Origin: Patescibacteria group bacterium
GTDB lineage: Bacteria > Patescibacteriota > WWE3 > 0-14-0-20-40-13
Length of the DNA stretch: 41,690 nt
NCBI GenBank assembly: GCA_018896215.1
Contig: JAHINB010000004.1
Coordinates: 1-41,690, forward strand
Direction: 5' to 3'
The notes beneath the pieces are model-generated. The model made no database searches and was not told where the DNA came from. It worked only from the letters and a program-made list of their open reading frames with translations. A program made the translations under genes and the position numbers. The first letter of the stretch is position 1, and every line of letters begins with the position of its first letter. Shown here one piece after another: positions 7,471-16,682 of the stretch.

Positions 7471-10400
7471 ATGCCAAAAGCTCATATTTTAGGAATCGGT
7501 GGCGAAGGATGGTCGTGGATAGCTAAAGTGTTGTTAGAATCTGGTTGGGATGTATCAGGATGCGATGCTGGTGATATCGCTAACAACAAACATATTCAAG
7601 AATTATTAAAACTTGGTTTATCTAAAGTTTATCTCAACAACTCCCCTAATCATGTAACAGGTGACCTAGACTATTTTCTGTATACTTCCGGTTTACTTTC
7701 TTATCCCAAAAATATGGAGGAGTTAACAAGAGCAAACGAACTTGGTGTAAAAAGCTTGGACAGAAACCACTTTTTCCCAGTTATTCTTGATGATCGCAAT
7801 GTTGTTGCAGTTGCTGGGACTCATGGCAAGACAACTACAAGTGCTATGGTAGCGTATCTGTTCGATTCTATGGGTGACAAATGTGGATTTGGGATTGGTG
7901 GAACTTTGCTTAATTTTGCGACTAATGGCAGAGTAGGGGAGTCAAAAAACTTTGTAGTAGAAGCAGACGAATTTGGGAACGCTTTTTTGGGATTAACTCC
8001 CCAAATTGTCGTCTTGACACATTTGGAGAACGATCACACCGATTACTTTAAGTCGTTTAACGACATGCTAGGTTCATATCGGAAATTTGTAAATCAGGTA
8101 AAGAAAGGAGGACAAATTATTGGTTTTGGGGATAATCCAGGAATAGAAAGACTCGTATTAAATTGCAATAAAGACCAAATTTTTTATGGTTTTGAGCCTT
8201 ATAACAATTGTGTTTTGAGTAAGGTAACTATTAAGGATTTTACGACATTGTGGGAGTTTAAGTACCAGAATGTCGTATATAAAGCGCAGATAAATTTTCC
8301 TGGAATTCAATATGCCTTAAATGCTACCGCTTCTGTTTTGGCTTGTAATGCCTTAGGTTACGATATCAACACTACTATCTCTCATCTTCCTGGATTTATG
8401 GGAACTGCCAGAAGATTTGAGAAGTTTGTTAAGGGTGGTGTTACTTATATTAGTGATTACGGTCACCATCCAACCGAAATCGCGACCACTATCACTGGTG
8501 CAAAAAATCTGGGAAAAAGGTTGATTGTGGTTTTTGAACCCCATCAATACAAGAGGTGCGCCGATTTACTAGATAATTTTAAGGGAATTTTTGCAGATGT
8601 TGATATTCTAATTCAAACGGATATTTTTGCTTCTCGGGAGAATCCGCCCTACCCAATAACGAATGAAGATTTTTTTAAGGTTACAAAGATAGGGGTTAAA
8701 AACTTTAAATGCATCAAAGATTACAAAGATGTTTCAGATTACCTCTTAACGATTGTAAAAAGAGGGGATGTGGTCTTAATTTTTGCTGTTGGTCACGGGG
8801 AAAAAATTTTGGATGGTATCAAACGAAACCAAAAGACAGTAACTATTATGGGTTTGGGTATAAACGGTGGAGGGTTGGCGGCTACAAAATATTTTGCTAA
8901 AAAAGGGTATAAAGTTACTGTTACCGATTTAAAAACATCAGAGCAACTTTCTTCTTCACTTAAGCACCTCAAGTTACTTAAGGTACCCATTCCAATTACC
9001 TACCACTTAGGTTCTCATCAAGAAAAAGATTTTACTAACACTAACCTAGTTATTAGAAACCCCGGTGTACCACAAGATTCCCCTTACTTAAAAATGGCAC
9101 AAGAGGCTGGTGTTGAAGTGCGAATGCAAGAGGGGATATTTTTTAAAAATTGCCCCACTAAAAATATCATTGGAGTTACAGGAACTAAAGGAAAAACCAC
9201 AACTAGTTATTTAATTTACGAAATTCTCAAAGCCAATGGTTTAAGAGCGCATTTAGCTGGAAATATGCAAATTGGTGTCTTAGACGTTTTGTCTAAGATA
9301 AAAAAAGATGATTGGGTAGTGTTGGAGCTCTCAAGCTGGCAATGTGAAGCTCTGGACGATGTAAAAATGTCTCCAAAAGTTGCGGTGATTACAAATATCT
9401 ATCCCGATCATCTAAATCGCTACAAATCCTATAAGGATTACGCCCTCTCAAAATCTTCAATTTTTAAATATCAAAACTCAAATGATGCCTTTATCACAGT
9501 AAAAGATGGGGAATTCACCAAAGAATATTTTAATTTTTGCCCATCGCAAAAGATAGTTTTTGACAAAGATAGTTTTGCCATTCCAAAACCAATTCTTGCT
9601 GGAGAGCATAACATCTTAAATATTATGGCAAGTTTACGAGTTGCTAAATATCTGAATCTCAACACGGAGAGAAGTATCCAAGCGGTCTGTAATTTTAAAG
9701 GTGTTCCCTATCGGCAAGAATTAATAGGACAAATTGGAGGTGTTGATTTTATCAATGACACAACCGCGACAAATCCCACCGCCTCAAAAACTGCTATAGA
9801 AACATTCCTTTCTAAAAAACCTGTGGTGATTTTGGGTGGGGCTGATAAGGGTTTAGATGTTACAGATTTAGCCTCGTTCGTTATAACAAATCATGTTGAC
9901 TATGTATTCCTTAAAGGAGCAGGAACAGATAAATTAATAAAAGCAGGATTGGACTCAAAGTTAATCTTTAACGATTTTGATAAAGTTATCAGTTCCGCGT
10001 TCATCAAAGCCAGAAATAAAGAAGGTATTGTTTTGCTTTCTCCGGGATGTGCCAGTTTCGGCATGTTCGTAAACGAATTTGATCGTGGGGATAAGTTTAA
10101 CGCTTACTTTACAAAGTTAAAAAGGCTTTATGGATCTCACAGGTTACCAAAAATGGACTCTCGCCAAATCAAAAAAGGAGATATTTTTGTGGCAATAAAA
10201 GGAACTAAAATCGATGGCAACAAGTTTATTGAACAGGCGATAACAAATGGAGCAAAAACAATCCTTGGCGAAGACATTTCTGTTGGATTGACAAAAATCT
10301 ACCCCGAGATAAATTTTGTCGTAGTGAATAACCCAAGGCAGGCTTTTTCTGATCTTTGCGCTAACCATTTTGGCAACCCGCAAGATAAAATTAAAATTAT

Positions 10401-11463
10401 TGGGGTTACCGGAACCGATGGCAAAACCACCACTTGCCATTTTATTTATTCCATTTTAAAAGAGGTTGGTTACAAGGTTGCTTTAGTATCAACAGTTTCT
10501 TCTCCAGGTCTTCATACCACTACGCCCGATGCCGATGTGCTTTTTAAATTGCTAGCCAACCATGTAAAAAAGGGTTACGAATACTGTGTTCTTGAGACTA
10601 CCTCTCACGCTTTGGAACAAAATAGAATCGGTCCAATCAAGTTTGTTGTTTCTTGTATTACCAATGTTACTCCAGAGCATTTAGATGCCCACAAAACATA
10701 TCGTAACTACCTAAAAACAAAGGCAAAAATTATATCCAGATCGCAAGCAGTTTACCTAAATCCTCAAGGAGCTGGATTTTCTTTACTTTCTAAAATAACA
10801 AGTAACTTAAGAGACTTAACTGATCTAAAACTTATAAAAACCAACCCCATTAAGGGTTTATCGAGCAAGTGGGTTAAGAAGTTTCCAGGTGATTACAATA
10901 AACAAAACGCCGTTTGTGCCTCATCGGTTTGCGCGTATCTTGGGATATTTACAGAGGATATATCTAAAGGCTTGGAAAAAGCAATTCCTCCAACTGGAAG
11001 ATTTGAAATGGTAAAAAACAAATTAGGAATTAACATTGTAGTTGATTTTGCTCACACGCCAAATGCTCTTAATAACTTGCTTTTAACTGTTAGTAAGATA
11101 AAAAATAAAGAGTCGAAGATAGTTTGCGTTTTTGGCTGTGCTGGAGAGCGAGATAAATACAAAAGACCAAAAATGGGAGAAACTGCATCAAGATATTGTG
11201 ATAAAGTAATATTGACTGCCGAAGATCCCAGAAGTGAGAGCGTAGTTGATATTATTAACGAGATGGCCTTGGGGGACTCAAATTTTGATTTTATAAAAGA
11301 ACCAGACAGAAAAAAAGCGATTGCAAAAGCAATCAAATTAGCAAAAAAAGGAGATTGGGTTTTGGTTTGTGGCAAAGGGCATGAAAAGTCGTTAAATATT
11401 GGTGGCAAAGAAATTCCTTGGAATGATAAAAATATTATAAATAAGTTACTAAAAAGCAGATGA
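7471..11463 (+). CDS. murCDE: MurC-MurD-MurE fusion: trifunctional muramyl peptide ligase
   Basis: One uninterrupted 1330-aa frame holds three complete Mur ligases in pathway order. The MurC part (about 1-450) has ILGIGGEGWS, the ATP loop GTHGKTTT (Lys120) and YGHHPTE. The MurD part (about 455-885) has IMGLGINGGG, GTKGKTTT (Lys575) and INDTTATNP. The MurE part (about 888-1330) has DSRQIKKGDIFVA, GTDGKTTT (Lys985), DFAHTPNAL and KGHEK. They add L-Ala, D-Glu and the third residue to UDP-MurNAc in the cytoplasm. In MurE the motif that selects the diamino acid reads EDPR (1251-1254) rather than DNPR, so meso-DAP versus Lys is unclear. ATG 7471 is preferred over an upstream TTG because MPKAHILGIGG fits the MurC N-terminus. 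The stop overlaps ddl (ATGA). Confidence 0.95.
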   Translation: MPKAHILGIGGEGWSWIAKVLLESGWDVSGCDAGDIANNKHIQELLKLGLSKVYLNNSPNHVTGDLDYFLYTSGLLSYPKNMEELTRANELGVKSLDRNHFFPVILDDRNVVAVAGTHGKTTTSAMVAYLFDSMGDKCGFGIGGTLLNFATNGRVGESKNFVVEADEFGNAFLGLTPQIVVLTHLENDHTDYFKSFNDMLGSYRKFVNQVKKGGQIIGFGDNPGIERLVLNCNKDQIFYGFEPYNNCVLSKVTIKDFTTLWEFKYQNVVYKAQINFPGIQYALNATASVLACNALGYDINTTISHLPGFMGTARRFEKFVKGGVTYISDYGHHPTEIATTITGAKNLGKRLIVVFEPHQYKRCADLLDNFKGIFADVDILIQTDIFASRENPPYPITNEDFFKVTKIGVKNFKCIKDYKDVSDYLLTIVKRGDVVLIFAVGHGEKILDGIKRNQKTVTIMGLGINGGGLAATKYFAKKGYKVTVTDLKTSEQLSSSLKHLKLLKVPIPITYHLGSHQEKDFTNTNLVIRNPGVPQDSPYLKMAQEAGVEVRMQEGIFFKNCPTKNIIGVTGTKGKTTTSYLIYEILKANGLRAHLAGNMQIGVLDVLSKIKKDDWVVLELSSWQCEALDDVKMSPKVAVITNIYPDHLNRYKSYKDYALSKSSIFKYQNSNDAFITVKDGEFTKEYFNFCPSQKIVFDKDSFAIPKPILAGEHNILNIMASLRVAKYLNLNTERSIQAVCNFKGVPYRQELIGQIGGVDFINDTTATNPTASKTAIETFLSKKPVVILGGADKGLDVTDLASFVITNHVDYVFLKGAGTDKLIKAGLDSKLIFNDFDKVISSAFIKARNKEGIVLLSPGCASFGMFVNEFDRGDKFNAYFTKLKRLYGSHRLPKMDSRQIKKGDIFVAIKGTKIDGNKFIEQAITNGAKTILGEDISVGLTKIYPEINFVVVNNPRQAFSDLCANHFGNPQDKIKIIGVTGTDGKTTTCHFIYSILKEVGYKVALVSTVSSPGLHTTTPDADVLFKLLANHVKKGYEYCVLETTSHALEQNRIGPIKFVVSCITNVTPEHLDAHKTYRNYLKTKAKIISRSQAVYLNPQGAGFSLLSKITSNLRDLTDLKLIKTNPIKGLSSKWVKKFPGDYNKQNAVCASSVCAYLGIFTEDISKGLEKAIPPTGRFEMVKNKLGINIVVDFAHTPNALNNLLLTVSKIKNKESKIVCVFGCAGERDKYKRPKMGETASRYCDKVILTAEDPRSESVVDIINEMALGDSNFDFIKEPDRKKAIAKAIKLAKKGDWVLVCGKGHEKSLNIGGKEIPWNDKNIINKLLKSR

Positions 11464-12611
11464 AAACTATAGCGGTATTTTTTGGTGGGGTATCGCCAGA
11501 ACATGAGGTTTCGGTAATTACCGGTTTGCAAGTTTTGGCGAATCTTGATCACGCAAAGTATTTTGTTATTCCAATTTATATTTCAAAAGATGGAATTTGG
11601 TATACAGGAGATAACCTCACAAATGCAGATGTTTATAAAGACTTAGTGAAGATTCCAGAATATTGTAATCAGGTTTATTTTACTCCCGGTGAGGATGGAT
11701 GGGTTCTTTGTGAAAAGCGGAAAGGGTTTTTAAAAAGCGAAATACGAATAAAAATCGATGTAATTTTCCCTTGTTTTCATGGTGGTGCTGGGGAAGACGG
11801 ATCTTTTCAAGGCTTTTTTGAAGTTGCAAAAATCCCCTGCGTTGGATCGGGTGTTTTAGGAAGTGCTCTTGGCATGGATAAGCTCTCAACCAAATACATT
11901 TTATCTGCTAATGAAATAAATCAAACCAGGTTTATCTCTGTAATAAGAGAATCTCAAGAAATAAAAATTGATTTTAAGTACCCCCTATTCGTTAAACCCA
12001 ACTCCTCGGGGTCAAGTATTGGTGTATCTAAAGTACACAATTCTAAAGAACTAAAAAACGCAATTGATGTGGCATTGTGCTTTGGAAGTAGGGCGATCGT
12101 AGAAGAAGCTATAGAGCAGGCTCGCGAAATAAATGTTTCTGTAATGGGAGGAGAAGTTGGGGAGTTACAGGTTTCGCCCTGCGAGGAAGTTTTTTCCTCG
12201 AGCAAATTTTTAAGTTTTGACGATAAGTACAAAACTGGGCGAAAGGGAGCAAAGGGAATGGAGTCAGCAAACAGGCAAATACCAGCGTTTTTGTCGCCTG
12301 TAATAGAGAAACAAATAAAGGACACCGCCTGCAGAGTTTTTAGGCTCTTAAATCTATCGGGACTTGCCAGAGTCGACTTTTTGGTTAAAGAAAAAACCCG
12401 GGAGATTTTTGTACTTGAAGCAAATACTATTCCCGGATCGTACAGCTTTTACCTGTGGAAAGAAGCTGGGGTAGATTTTTCGCAACTTTGTGATAAGTTA
12501 ATAGAAATTGCGGAGAGGGATTTTGCAAATAAGAAAAAATATACCACAAAATTTGCTGGAAATTTGTTATCCAATTTAGGCTCGTCCTTAAAGAATCCAA
12601 AGTTAGGATGA
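11460..12611 (+). CDS. ddl: D-alanine--D-alanine ligase
   Basis: ATP-grasp enzyme joining two D-Ala for the pentapeptide tip. The 383-aa product begins with FFGGVSPEHEVSVITG and contains FHGGAGEDGSFQGFFE, GSALGMDKLSTK, KPNSSGSSIGVSK (ATP-grasp loop) and the Mg-binding LEANTIPGSY. About 30 extra residues follow the usual C-terminus, so it is slightly longer than typical (~360). It overlaps murCDE by 4 nt (ATGA), pointing to coupled translation so that ligase and D-Ala-D-Ala output stay matched. It is the last gene of the murB-murCDE-ddl run and converges on murF. Confidence 0.95.
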   Translation: MKTIAVFFGGVSPEHEVSVITGLQVLANLDHAKYFVIPIYISKDGIWYTGDNLTNADVYKDLVKIPEYCNQVYFTPGEDGWVLCEKRKGFLKSEIRIKIDVIFPCFHGGAGEDGSFQGFFEVAKIPCVGSGVLGSALGMDKLSTKYILSANEINQTRFISVIRESQEIKIDFKYPLFVKPNSSGSSIGVSKVHNSKELKNAIDVALCFGSRAIVEEAIEQAREINVSVMGGEVGELQVSPCEEVFSSSKFLSFDDKYKTGRKGAKGMESANRQIPAFLSPVIEKQIKDTACRVFRLLNLSGLARVDFLVKEKTREIFVLEANTIPGSYSFYLWKEAGVDFSQLCDKLIEIAERDFANKKKYTTKFAGNLLSNLGSSLKNPKLG

Positions 12612-12622
12612 GGTGTCGCAAC

Positions 12623-12650
12623 CGGGTCCGTCCCATTTGGGACGAACCCG
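12623..12650. terminator. Bidirectional hairpin between ddl and murF
   Basis: A 12-bp stem with one mismatch (12623-12634 with 12639-12650) and loop ATTT, in the 54-nt gap between two convergent genes. Its position suits a terminator shared by both strands. Sequence type GGGTCCGTCCC/GGGACGAACCC, a member of the palindrome family. Confidence 0.7.
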
Positions 12651-12665
12651 AATGAAATTTTGATA

Positions 12666-13973
12666 CTAATAATTATCGGTGAGATCGTTTTCGATTAATA
12701 TCACGGGAGGTTTAATTTCAAGGTTGGCGACGGTTTCGTTAAGGTCTTTTATTGATTTAATAAATATTACTTTACCCTTGTTTTTTATAGTTGACGCTAA
12801 CATTTCGGTTCGTTCGTTTTTCCCAACTAAAACTGCATAATCGCAGATATTGTTGACCAATTTTCCTAGCGTTTGATGAATCTCTAAAGTTTTATTTCCC
12901 AGCTCTACAATTCCCGGAGTAACAATAATTCTTGTGTGGTTCTTAAAGTTAGCTAAAGCTTCAAGCGCTTGTTTAAAACCATCAACATTACTGTTATAAG
13001 AATCGTCCAAAATAATCCAATCATTATCAAGTTTTTTAATTTCGAGGCGGTGAGGAATTGGTTTTAGCGTATTTAGAACAATTCTTACATTATTTAGAGA
13101 GACTCCAAGAAGCAACGCCATTTTTCCCGCTCCTGTAGCATTTGTTAGGTTAGCCTTTCCGATAAGAAAAGGATTCTTAATTTTAAAATCACCAAGACTA
13201 TAAAACATAGGGTCGGAGGTATAAATTTGATAATTGTCTAAAATAATTCTGCAGTCGCGATTTAATAAACACTGCGCTTTGTTTTTAACTGCTTCTATAA
13301 GCTCGAATTTAGCTTTTATGGTGTTTTCGATTTTTTTAAACCTTTCTAGATGTTGTTCGTTAATACCAGTTAAAATTGCGAAATCGGGTGGAATCATATA
13401 ACAAAGCTCCTTTATTTCGCCAATTTTGTACGCCCCCATTTCACAAATAAAGAAATCGTAATTTTCATCGAGCTCTAAATCCACAACTTTGGCAATTCCA
13501 AAAAGTGTATTGTAGCTTTCTGGGGTACGCAAAACACGAAAGTGTGTTTTTAGAATCCGATACAAAAATTCTTTGGTGGTAGTTTTGCCGTAAGAGCCAG
13601 TAATTCCAATAATCTTTAATCCTCGTGATTTTAGAGAAAGTATTTTTTTGCGAGTTTTATAAATTGTAATTTTTCGATTTATTACTTCGTAAGGTTTGCG
13701 GGTAATTACAGCTAGGCTAATAAAAACCCATGGAAAAAATAGAAGTATTGCACTAGTAAAGGCTCCCAAAATCCCTAACATTTCCAATAACCCCGCCCCG
13801 ATAATTAAGTACCAAACAATGGCAACAACAGCAACAAATCTGGCCTTTTCAGTCCAAACGAGCGATTTTTTGTTCTCTAATTTTTTTCCAAAGGGGTTAT
13901 GTAATGACCATTTAATAAAACGAATAAGCTGGTATTCTTCTAGTTGTAAAATATGAATAAAGTCTGTAAACAT
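12666..13973 (-). CDS. murF: MurF-type Mur ligase with N-terminal membrane segment
   Basis: Adds D-Ala-D-Ala to UDP-MurNAc-tripeptide. The 435-aa product has the Mur ligase ATP loop GITGSYGKTTTKEF (about 123-136), ICEMGAYKIGEI, LTGINEQHLERF and the C-terminal-domain DDSYNSNVDG typical of MurF. Its first ~110 residues differ from usual MurF. Instead of the UDP-binding N-terminal domain there is a soluble start, then two hydrophobic segments (about 46-68 and 70-92) and a basic stretch, suggesting membrane attachment. It is the last gene of a minus-strand operon after the alpha/beta hydrolase, separated from ddl, its usual partner, by convergent orientation. An alternative is a MurF/MurT-like ligase with another amide substrate, but it is the only MurF candidate in this window. 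Confidence 0.85.
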   Translation of the reverse strand: MFTDFIHILQLEEYQLIRFIKWSLHNPFGKKLENKKSLVWTEKARFVAVVAIVWYLIIGAGLLEMLGILGAFTSAILLFFPWVFISLAVITRKPYEVINRKITIYKTRKKILSLKSRGLKIIGITGSYGKTTTKEFLYRILKTHFRVLRTPESYNTLFGIAKVVDLELDENYDFFICEMGAYKIGEIKELCYMIPPDFAILTGINEQHLERFKKIENTIKAKFELIEAVKNKAQCLLNRDCRIILDNYQIYTSDPMFYSLGDFKIKNPFLIGKANLTNATGAGKMALLLGVSLNNVRIVLNTLKPIPHRLEIKKLDNDWIILDDSYNSNVDGFKQALEALANFKNHTRIIVTPGIVELGNKTLEIHQTLGKLVNNICDYAVLVGKNERTEMLASTIKNKGKVIFIKSIKDLNETVANLEIKPPVILIENDLTDNY

Positions 13974-13981
13974 TTGTTTTT

Positions 13982-14010
13982 AGGGTGACACCCTAAAAGG
14001 GTGACACCCT
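13982..14010. repeat. Tandem 13-nt palindromes between hydrolase gene and murF
   Basis: Two identical copies of AGGGTGACACCCT (13982-13994 and 13998-14010), each a perfect palindrome around a central base, are separated by three bases. The right copy encodes the last residues of the hydrolase (VSPF), so the element overlaps coding sequence. Either copy alone or the two together can form a hairpin in the hydrolase-murF transcript, perhaps attenuating murF. Confidence 0.65.
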
Positions 14011-14745
14011 TAATTCCTCTCGAATTAATTCTATAAATTTTTCTGGTTTTTCCAGGTGGGGGTTATGACCTGCTCCCCAGATAATTCTTAAAGTTGAGTG
14101 TGGAATTAGTTCCTTAAATCTTTTGGCGTGTTTTAAAGACAACATTTCGTCTCTATCTCCCCAAATTATGAGAGTCGGAACCGTTATCTTTTTTGTGTAA
14201 TTTGATAAATCAGGTAATACTATTTTTTTAAAGGTTTTTAGCATTGTCCCAGCGTTTTTGTAATCGGCACTGACCATTAAATCTAGAAAGATTTTGGAAT
14301 ATTTTCTTGGCGATAGCTTTAGAATGGGTTTACCCACTTTAGTAGCCATAAGCAGAATTTTAGCTTTTAAATCTTTTATAGGAAGTCCTGCAGAATCAAC
14401 AAGAATTAACTTATCACATAAGTTTTTTGGAGCTAGAATCAAGGCGATTCTGCCCCCAAAAGAGTGTCCCATAATTGTAAGATTAGTTAATTCCAATTTC
14501 TTTATAAACTCTTCAACAAAATCTGCATAATCGGTTATTTCCCATGCGGTTGATGGTTCTTGTGTTTGTCCAAATCCTGGAAGATCCAGCAACATTACAT
14601 TAATTTGTTTGGATAATTCCACTGCAACTTGAGTCCACGAAGTTATATTGCATTGCCAACCATAGAGAATTAGGAGCGTCTCTTTGGAGTTTTTACAAGG
14701 GTAAATTTGGTAGTTTGTAAGGAGATTACTTATCACTAGTTGCAT
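13993..14745 (-). CDS. Alpha/beta-hydrolase family protein
   Basis: A 250-aa hydrolase with an intact triad pattern: nucleophile elbow GHSFGG (Ser95), acid in WGDRDEM (about Asp199) and His in GAGHNPHLEKP (about 226). LDLPGFGQTQ and the HNPHLEKPE ending are standard for esterase/peroxidase-like members; the substrate is unknown. It starts 2 bases after the rmuC stop and is followed 19 nt later by murF, so it is in the dedA-rmuC-hydrolase-murF operon. There is no signal peptide, so it is probably cytoplasmic. Its last codons fall inside a palindromic element. Confidence 0.85.
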   Translation of the reverse strand: MQLVISNLLTNYQIYPCKNSKETLLILYGWQCNITSWTQVAVELSKQINVMLLDLPGFGQTQEPSTAWEITDYADFVEEFIKKLELTNLTIMGHSFGGRIALILAPKNLCDKLILVDSAGLPIKDLKAKILLMATKVGKPILKLSPRKYSKIFLDLMVSADYKNAGTMLKTFKKIVLPDLSNYTKKITVPTLIIWGDRDEMLSLKHAKRFKELIPHSTLRIIWGAGHNPHLEKPEKFIELIREELRVSPF

Positions 14746-14746
14746 T

Positions 14747-15949
14747 TTAAGTTCCGGGGAGCTTGAGTTTTTCGTCAGCTGTTGGGAATTCCCCCACCTT
14801 TTTCAACTTACTCTGGATTACCCTCGTTCTTGTTCCAACCAAATTATCAATCTCCTTTCCGGCTTCATTTATTTTTGTTTTGGCTTTTTCTAAGACTCCT
14901 CCAAACTTATCAAATTCGGTTTTTACTTCGCCTAAAGTTTGCCAAACCTCGCTAGACCTTTTCTCAATCGCCAGCGTTCTAAAACCCATTTGCAAAGAGC
15001 TTAATGTAGCAACAAGGGTAGTAGGACCAGATATCACAACTTTGTAATCTCTCCTAATTCCCTCATAGAGTGTGTTTCTTCTCGCTATTTCGGCATATAA
15101 TCCCTCCACGGGTAAAAACATAATAGCAAAGTCGGTTGTATGTGGCGCGTCAATATACTTCTCACAAATATCTCTCGCCGATTTTTTAATGGCGTACTCC
15201 AATTCTTTAGAGGTCGCATCAATTTTTGCTAAATCTCCAACCTCGTAGGCATCAACTAAAGCATGATATTTATCCATGGGAAACTTAGAGTCAATTGGAA
15301 GGAGTAAATCGGCGTGGCTGGCATCTTTGGAAGGAATTTTAATGGCAAATTCCACAGGCATATTAGACCCTGCTTTAGTGATGACATTTTTAACATACTG
15401 ACCGGTAGTTAGGATTTGTTCTAGAATATTTTCCAATTGAATTTCTCCCATCACTCCTCGCGTTTTTACATTAGAGAGAACCTTTTTTAAATCGCCAACT
15501 CCAGTTGCTAAATTTTGCATTTCTCCTAAGCCTTTATGAACTAGCTCCAATCGTTCGCTGACTAATTTAAAGGATTCTCCCAGTCTCTTCTCTAAAGTTT
15601 GATGAAGTTTTTCGTCCACAGTTTTTCTCATCTCCTCCAATTTTGCGCTATTGTCCTCTTGAATTGATTTAAGCTTGGTGTCAACCATGGTAGATAAACC
15701 TGCTACTTGTTTAAAAAGAGTATCACCAAAATTTTTAAAGTTGTTGGACAGCTCTTCGCGATTAGTCCGTAAATTAGTGGCGGTTTCCTCGCGACTTTTC
15801 AAAAAATCATCTTTAAATCCGGAACTTATTTTTTCAAAGGCTTTGGCAATAATCTCGTCAAAATCGGTTTTATTGGTGGATTTTAAATGAAAATAGATAT
15901 CAACGGTGACAAGAACAAGTAAAAGAATCAAAAGTATTATTTCTATCAT
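14747..15949 (-). CDS. rmuC: RmuC-family DNA recombination protein
   Basis: 400 aa: an N-terminal membrane anchor (about residues 2-22, IEIILLILLLVLVTVDIYF), a long charged coiled-coil-like region (about 35-150), then the RmuC domain (about 165-370) with GVMGEIQLENILEQ, PIDSKFPMDKY, TDFAIMFLPVEGLYAE and a further coiled-coil tail. RmuC proteins resemble nucleases of the PD-(D/E)XK group and limit inversions at short inverted repeats in E. coli; the mechanism is not well defined. That link is notable because this locus is rich in short palindromes. Second gene of the minus-strand operon, 25 nt after dedA. Confidence 0.92.
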   Translation of the reverse strand: MIEIILLILLLVLVTVDIYFHLKSTNKTDFDEIIAKAFEKISSGFKDDFLKSREETATNLRTNREELSNNFKNFGDTLFKQVAGLSTMVDTKLKSIQEDNSAKLEEMRKTVDEKLHQTLEKRLGESFKLVSERLELVHKGLGEMQNLATGVGDLKKVLSNVKTRGVMGEIQLENILEQILTTGQYVKNVITKAGSNMPVEFAIKIPSKDASHADLLLPIDSKFPMDKYHALVDAYEVGDLAKIDATSKELEYAIKKSARDICEKYIDAPHTTDFAIMFLPVEGLYAEIARRNTLYEGIRRDYKVVISGPTTLVATLSSLQMGFRTLAIEKRSSEVWQTLGEVKTEFDKFGGVLEKAKTKINEAGKEIDNLVGTRTRVIQSKLKKVGEFPTADEKLKLPGT

Positions 15950-15974
15950 GAGTTTATTTTAACCCAAACTGGAA

Positions 15975-16634
15975 TCAATGGAAATCGGTTTCTTTTCGGG
16001 TGACACCCGTAAAAAAAAGTTTATTGCGAACAAATAAAAAAATCGCCTCCCTCTGCTTTTTGTCTTTTAGGACATGGTAGAACCCTGGAGCGACGGAGAC
16101 CCCGACAATCAAAACTATAATAGGCAATAGATATTTATCTACTCCGGGGATCATACTACCTAAAAAATAACCGGCGTAAGATATCCCCACTGCCCAAAAG
16201 AATCCGCCAAAAACATTGTAGGAAATAAAGGTGGAGTATTTCATGTTGCCAATGCCGGCAATTATTGGAGCAAAGGTGCGAATTATGGGAATGAATCGTG
16301 CCAAAATAATCGTCTTTTTGCCGTGCTTTTCGTAAAATTGTTCGGCTTTCTCTAAATTTTCTTTATGAAAAAACACAGAATCTTTTTTATGGAATAATTT
16401 GCGCCCAAATTTGTGACCTATTTCGTATCCTGCGGAATCACCAGCAACCGCTCCAATAAAGCAGAGCAATGCCAAAAGCTCAATGTTAAAGATTCCTTGT
16501 GAGGCTAAAAATCCCGCGGTAAAGAGCAGACTGTCGCCAGGTAAAAAGAATCCAATCAAAAGTCCCGATTCAGCAAACACTATAGCAAAAATTCCAATGT
16601 ATCCAATTGCGGGGAGAATCGTTTTTAAATCCAT
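15975..16634 (-). CDS. DedA-family membrane protein
   Basis: 219 aa, 4-5 hydrophobic segments. DedA/SNARE-associated domain features include ESGLLIGFFLPGDSLLFTAGFLA (near residue 22 on), GAVAGDSAGYEIGHKFG (the acidic residue typical of the family), ARFIPIIRTFAPIIAGIGNM (conserved Arg pair) and GFFWAVGISYAGYFLG. DedA relatives flip lipids, in particular recycling undecaprenyl phosphate or phosphatidylethanolamine in some bacteria. Since the same operon carries murF, carrier-lipid recycling for wall synthesis is a fair inference. It starts with ATG 16634, with a -10 box 7 nt upstream, so it is probably leaderless and the first gene of its operon. Confidence 0.9.
   Translation of the reverse strand: MDLKTILPAIGYIGIFAIVFAESGLLIGFFLPGDSLLFTAGFLASQGIFNIELLALLCFIGAVAGDSAGYEIGHKFGRKLFHKKDSVFFHKENLEKAEQFYEKHGKKTIILARFIPIIRTFAPIIAGIGNMKYSTFISYNVFGGFFWAVGISYAGYFLGSMIPGVDKYLLPIIVLIVGVSVAPGFYHVLKDKKQREAIFLFVRNKLFFTGVTRKETDFH
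15997..16009. repeat. 13-nt palindrome inside the dedA 3' end
   Basis: CGGGTGACACCCG is a perfect palindrome around one base, lying within the last dozen codons of dedA (encoding TGVTR). Same core as the pair at 13982-14010. It suggests recent insertion or drift of this element into a tolerant C-terminal tail. Confidence 0.6.
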
Positions 16635-16641
16635 GAGGGTA

Positions 16642-16670
16642 ATACTACAATGGGGTTAAATTAACTGCAA
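16642..16670 (-). promoter_or_regulatory. Promoter of the dedA-rmuC-hydrolase-murF operon
   Basis: Read on the minus strand: TTGCAG (-35, 16670-16665), 17-nt spacer, TAGTAT (-10, 16647-16642), then 7 nt to the dedA ATG. The start point would fall on or next to the ATG. Confidence 0.65.
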
Positions 16671-16682
16671 GAGATTCTTGCA
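16666..16682. promoter_or_regulatory. Operator-like inverted repeat in the divergent region
   Basis: TGCAAGA-GAT-TCTTGCA, perfect 7-bp arms with a 3-bp centre, overlapping the dedA -35 box and lying 47 nt before the response-regulator gene. Size and position fit a dimeric repressor site acting on dedA or on both directions. The regulator is unknown; the neighbouring response regulator has no DNA-binding domain. Confidence 0.45.

Noticed and set aside
11052-11552. 166-codon minus-strand frame opposite the MurE end
   Set aside because: Shadow of the MurE/ddl coding sequence with no recognisable domain, crossing a coupled gene junction.
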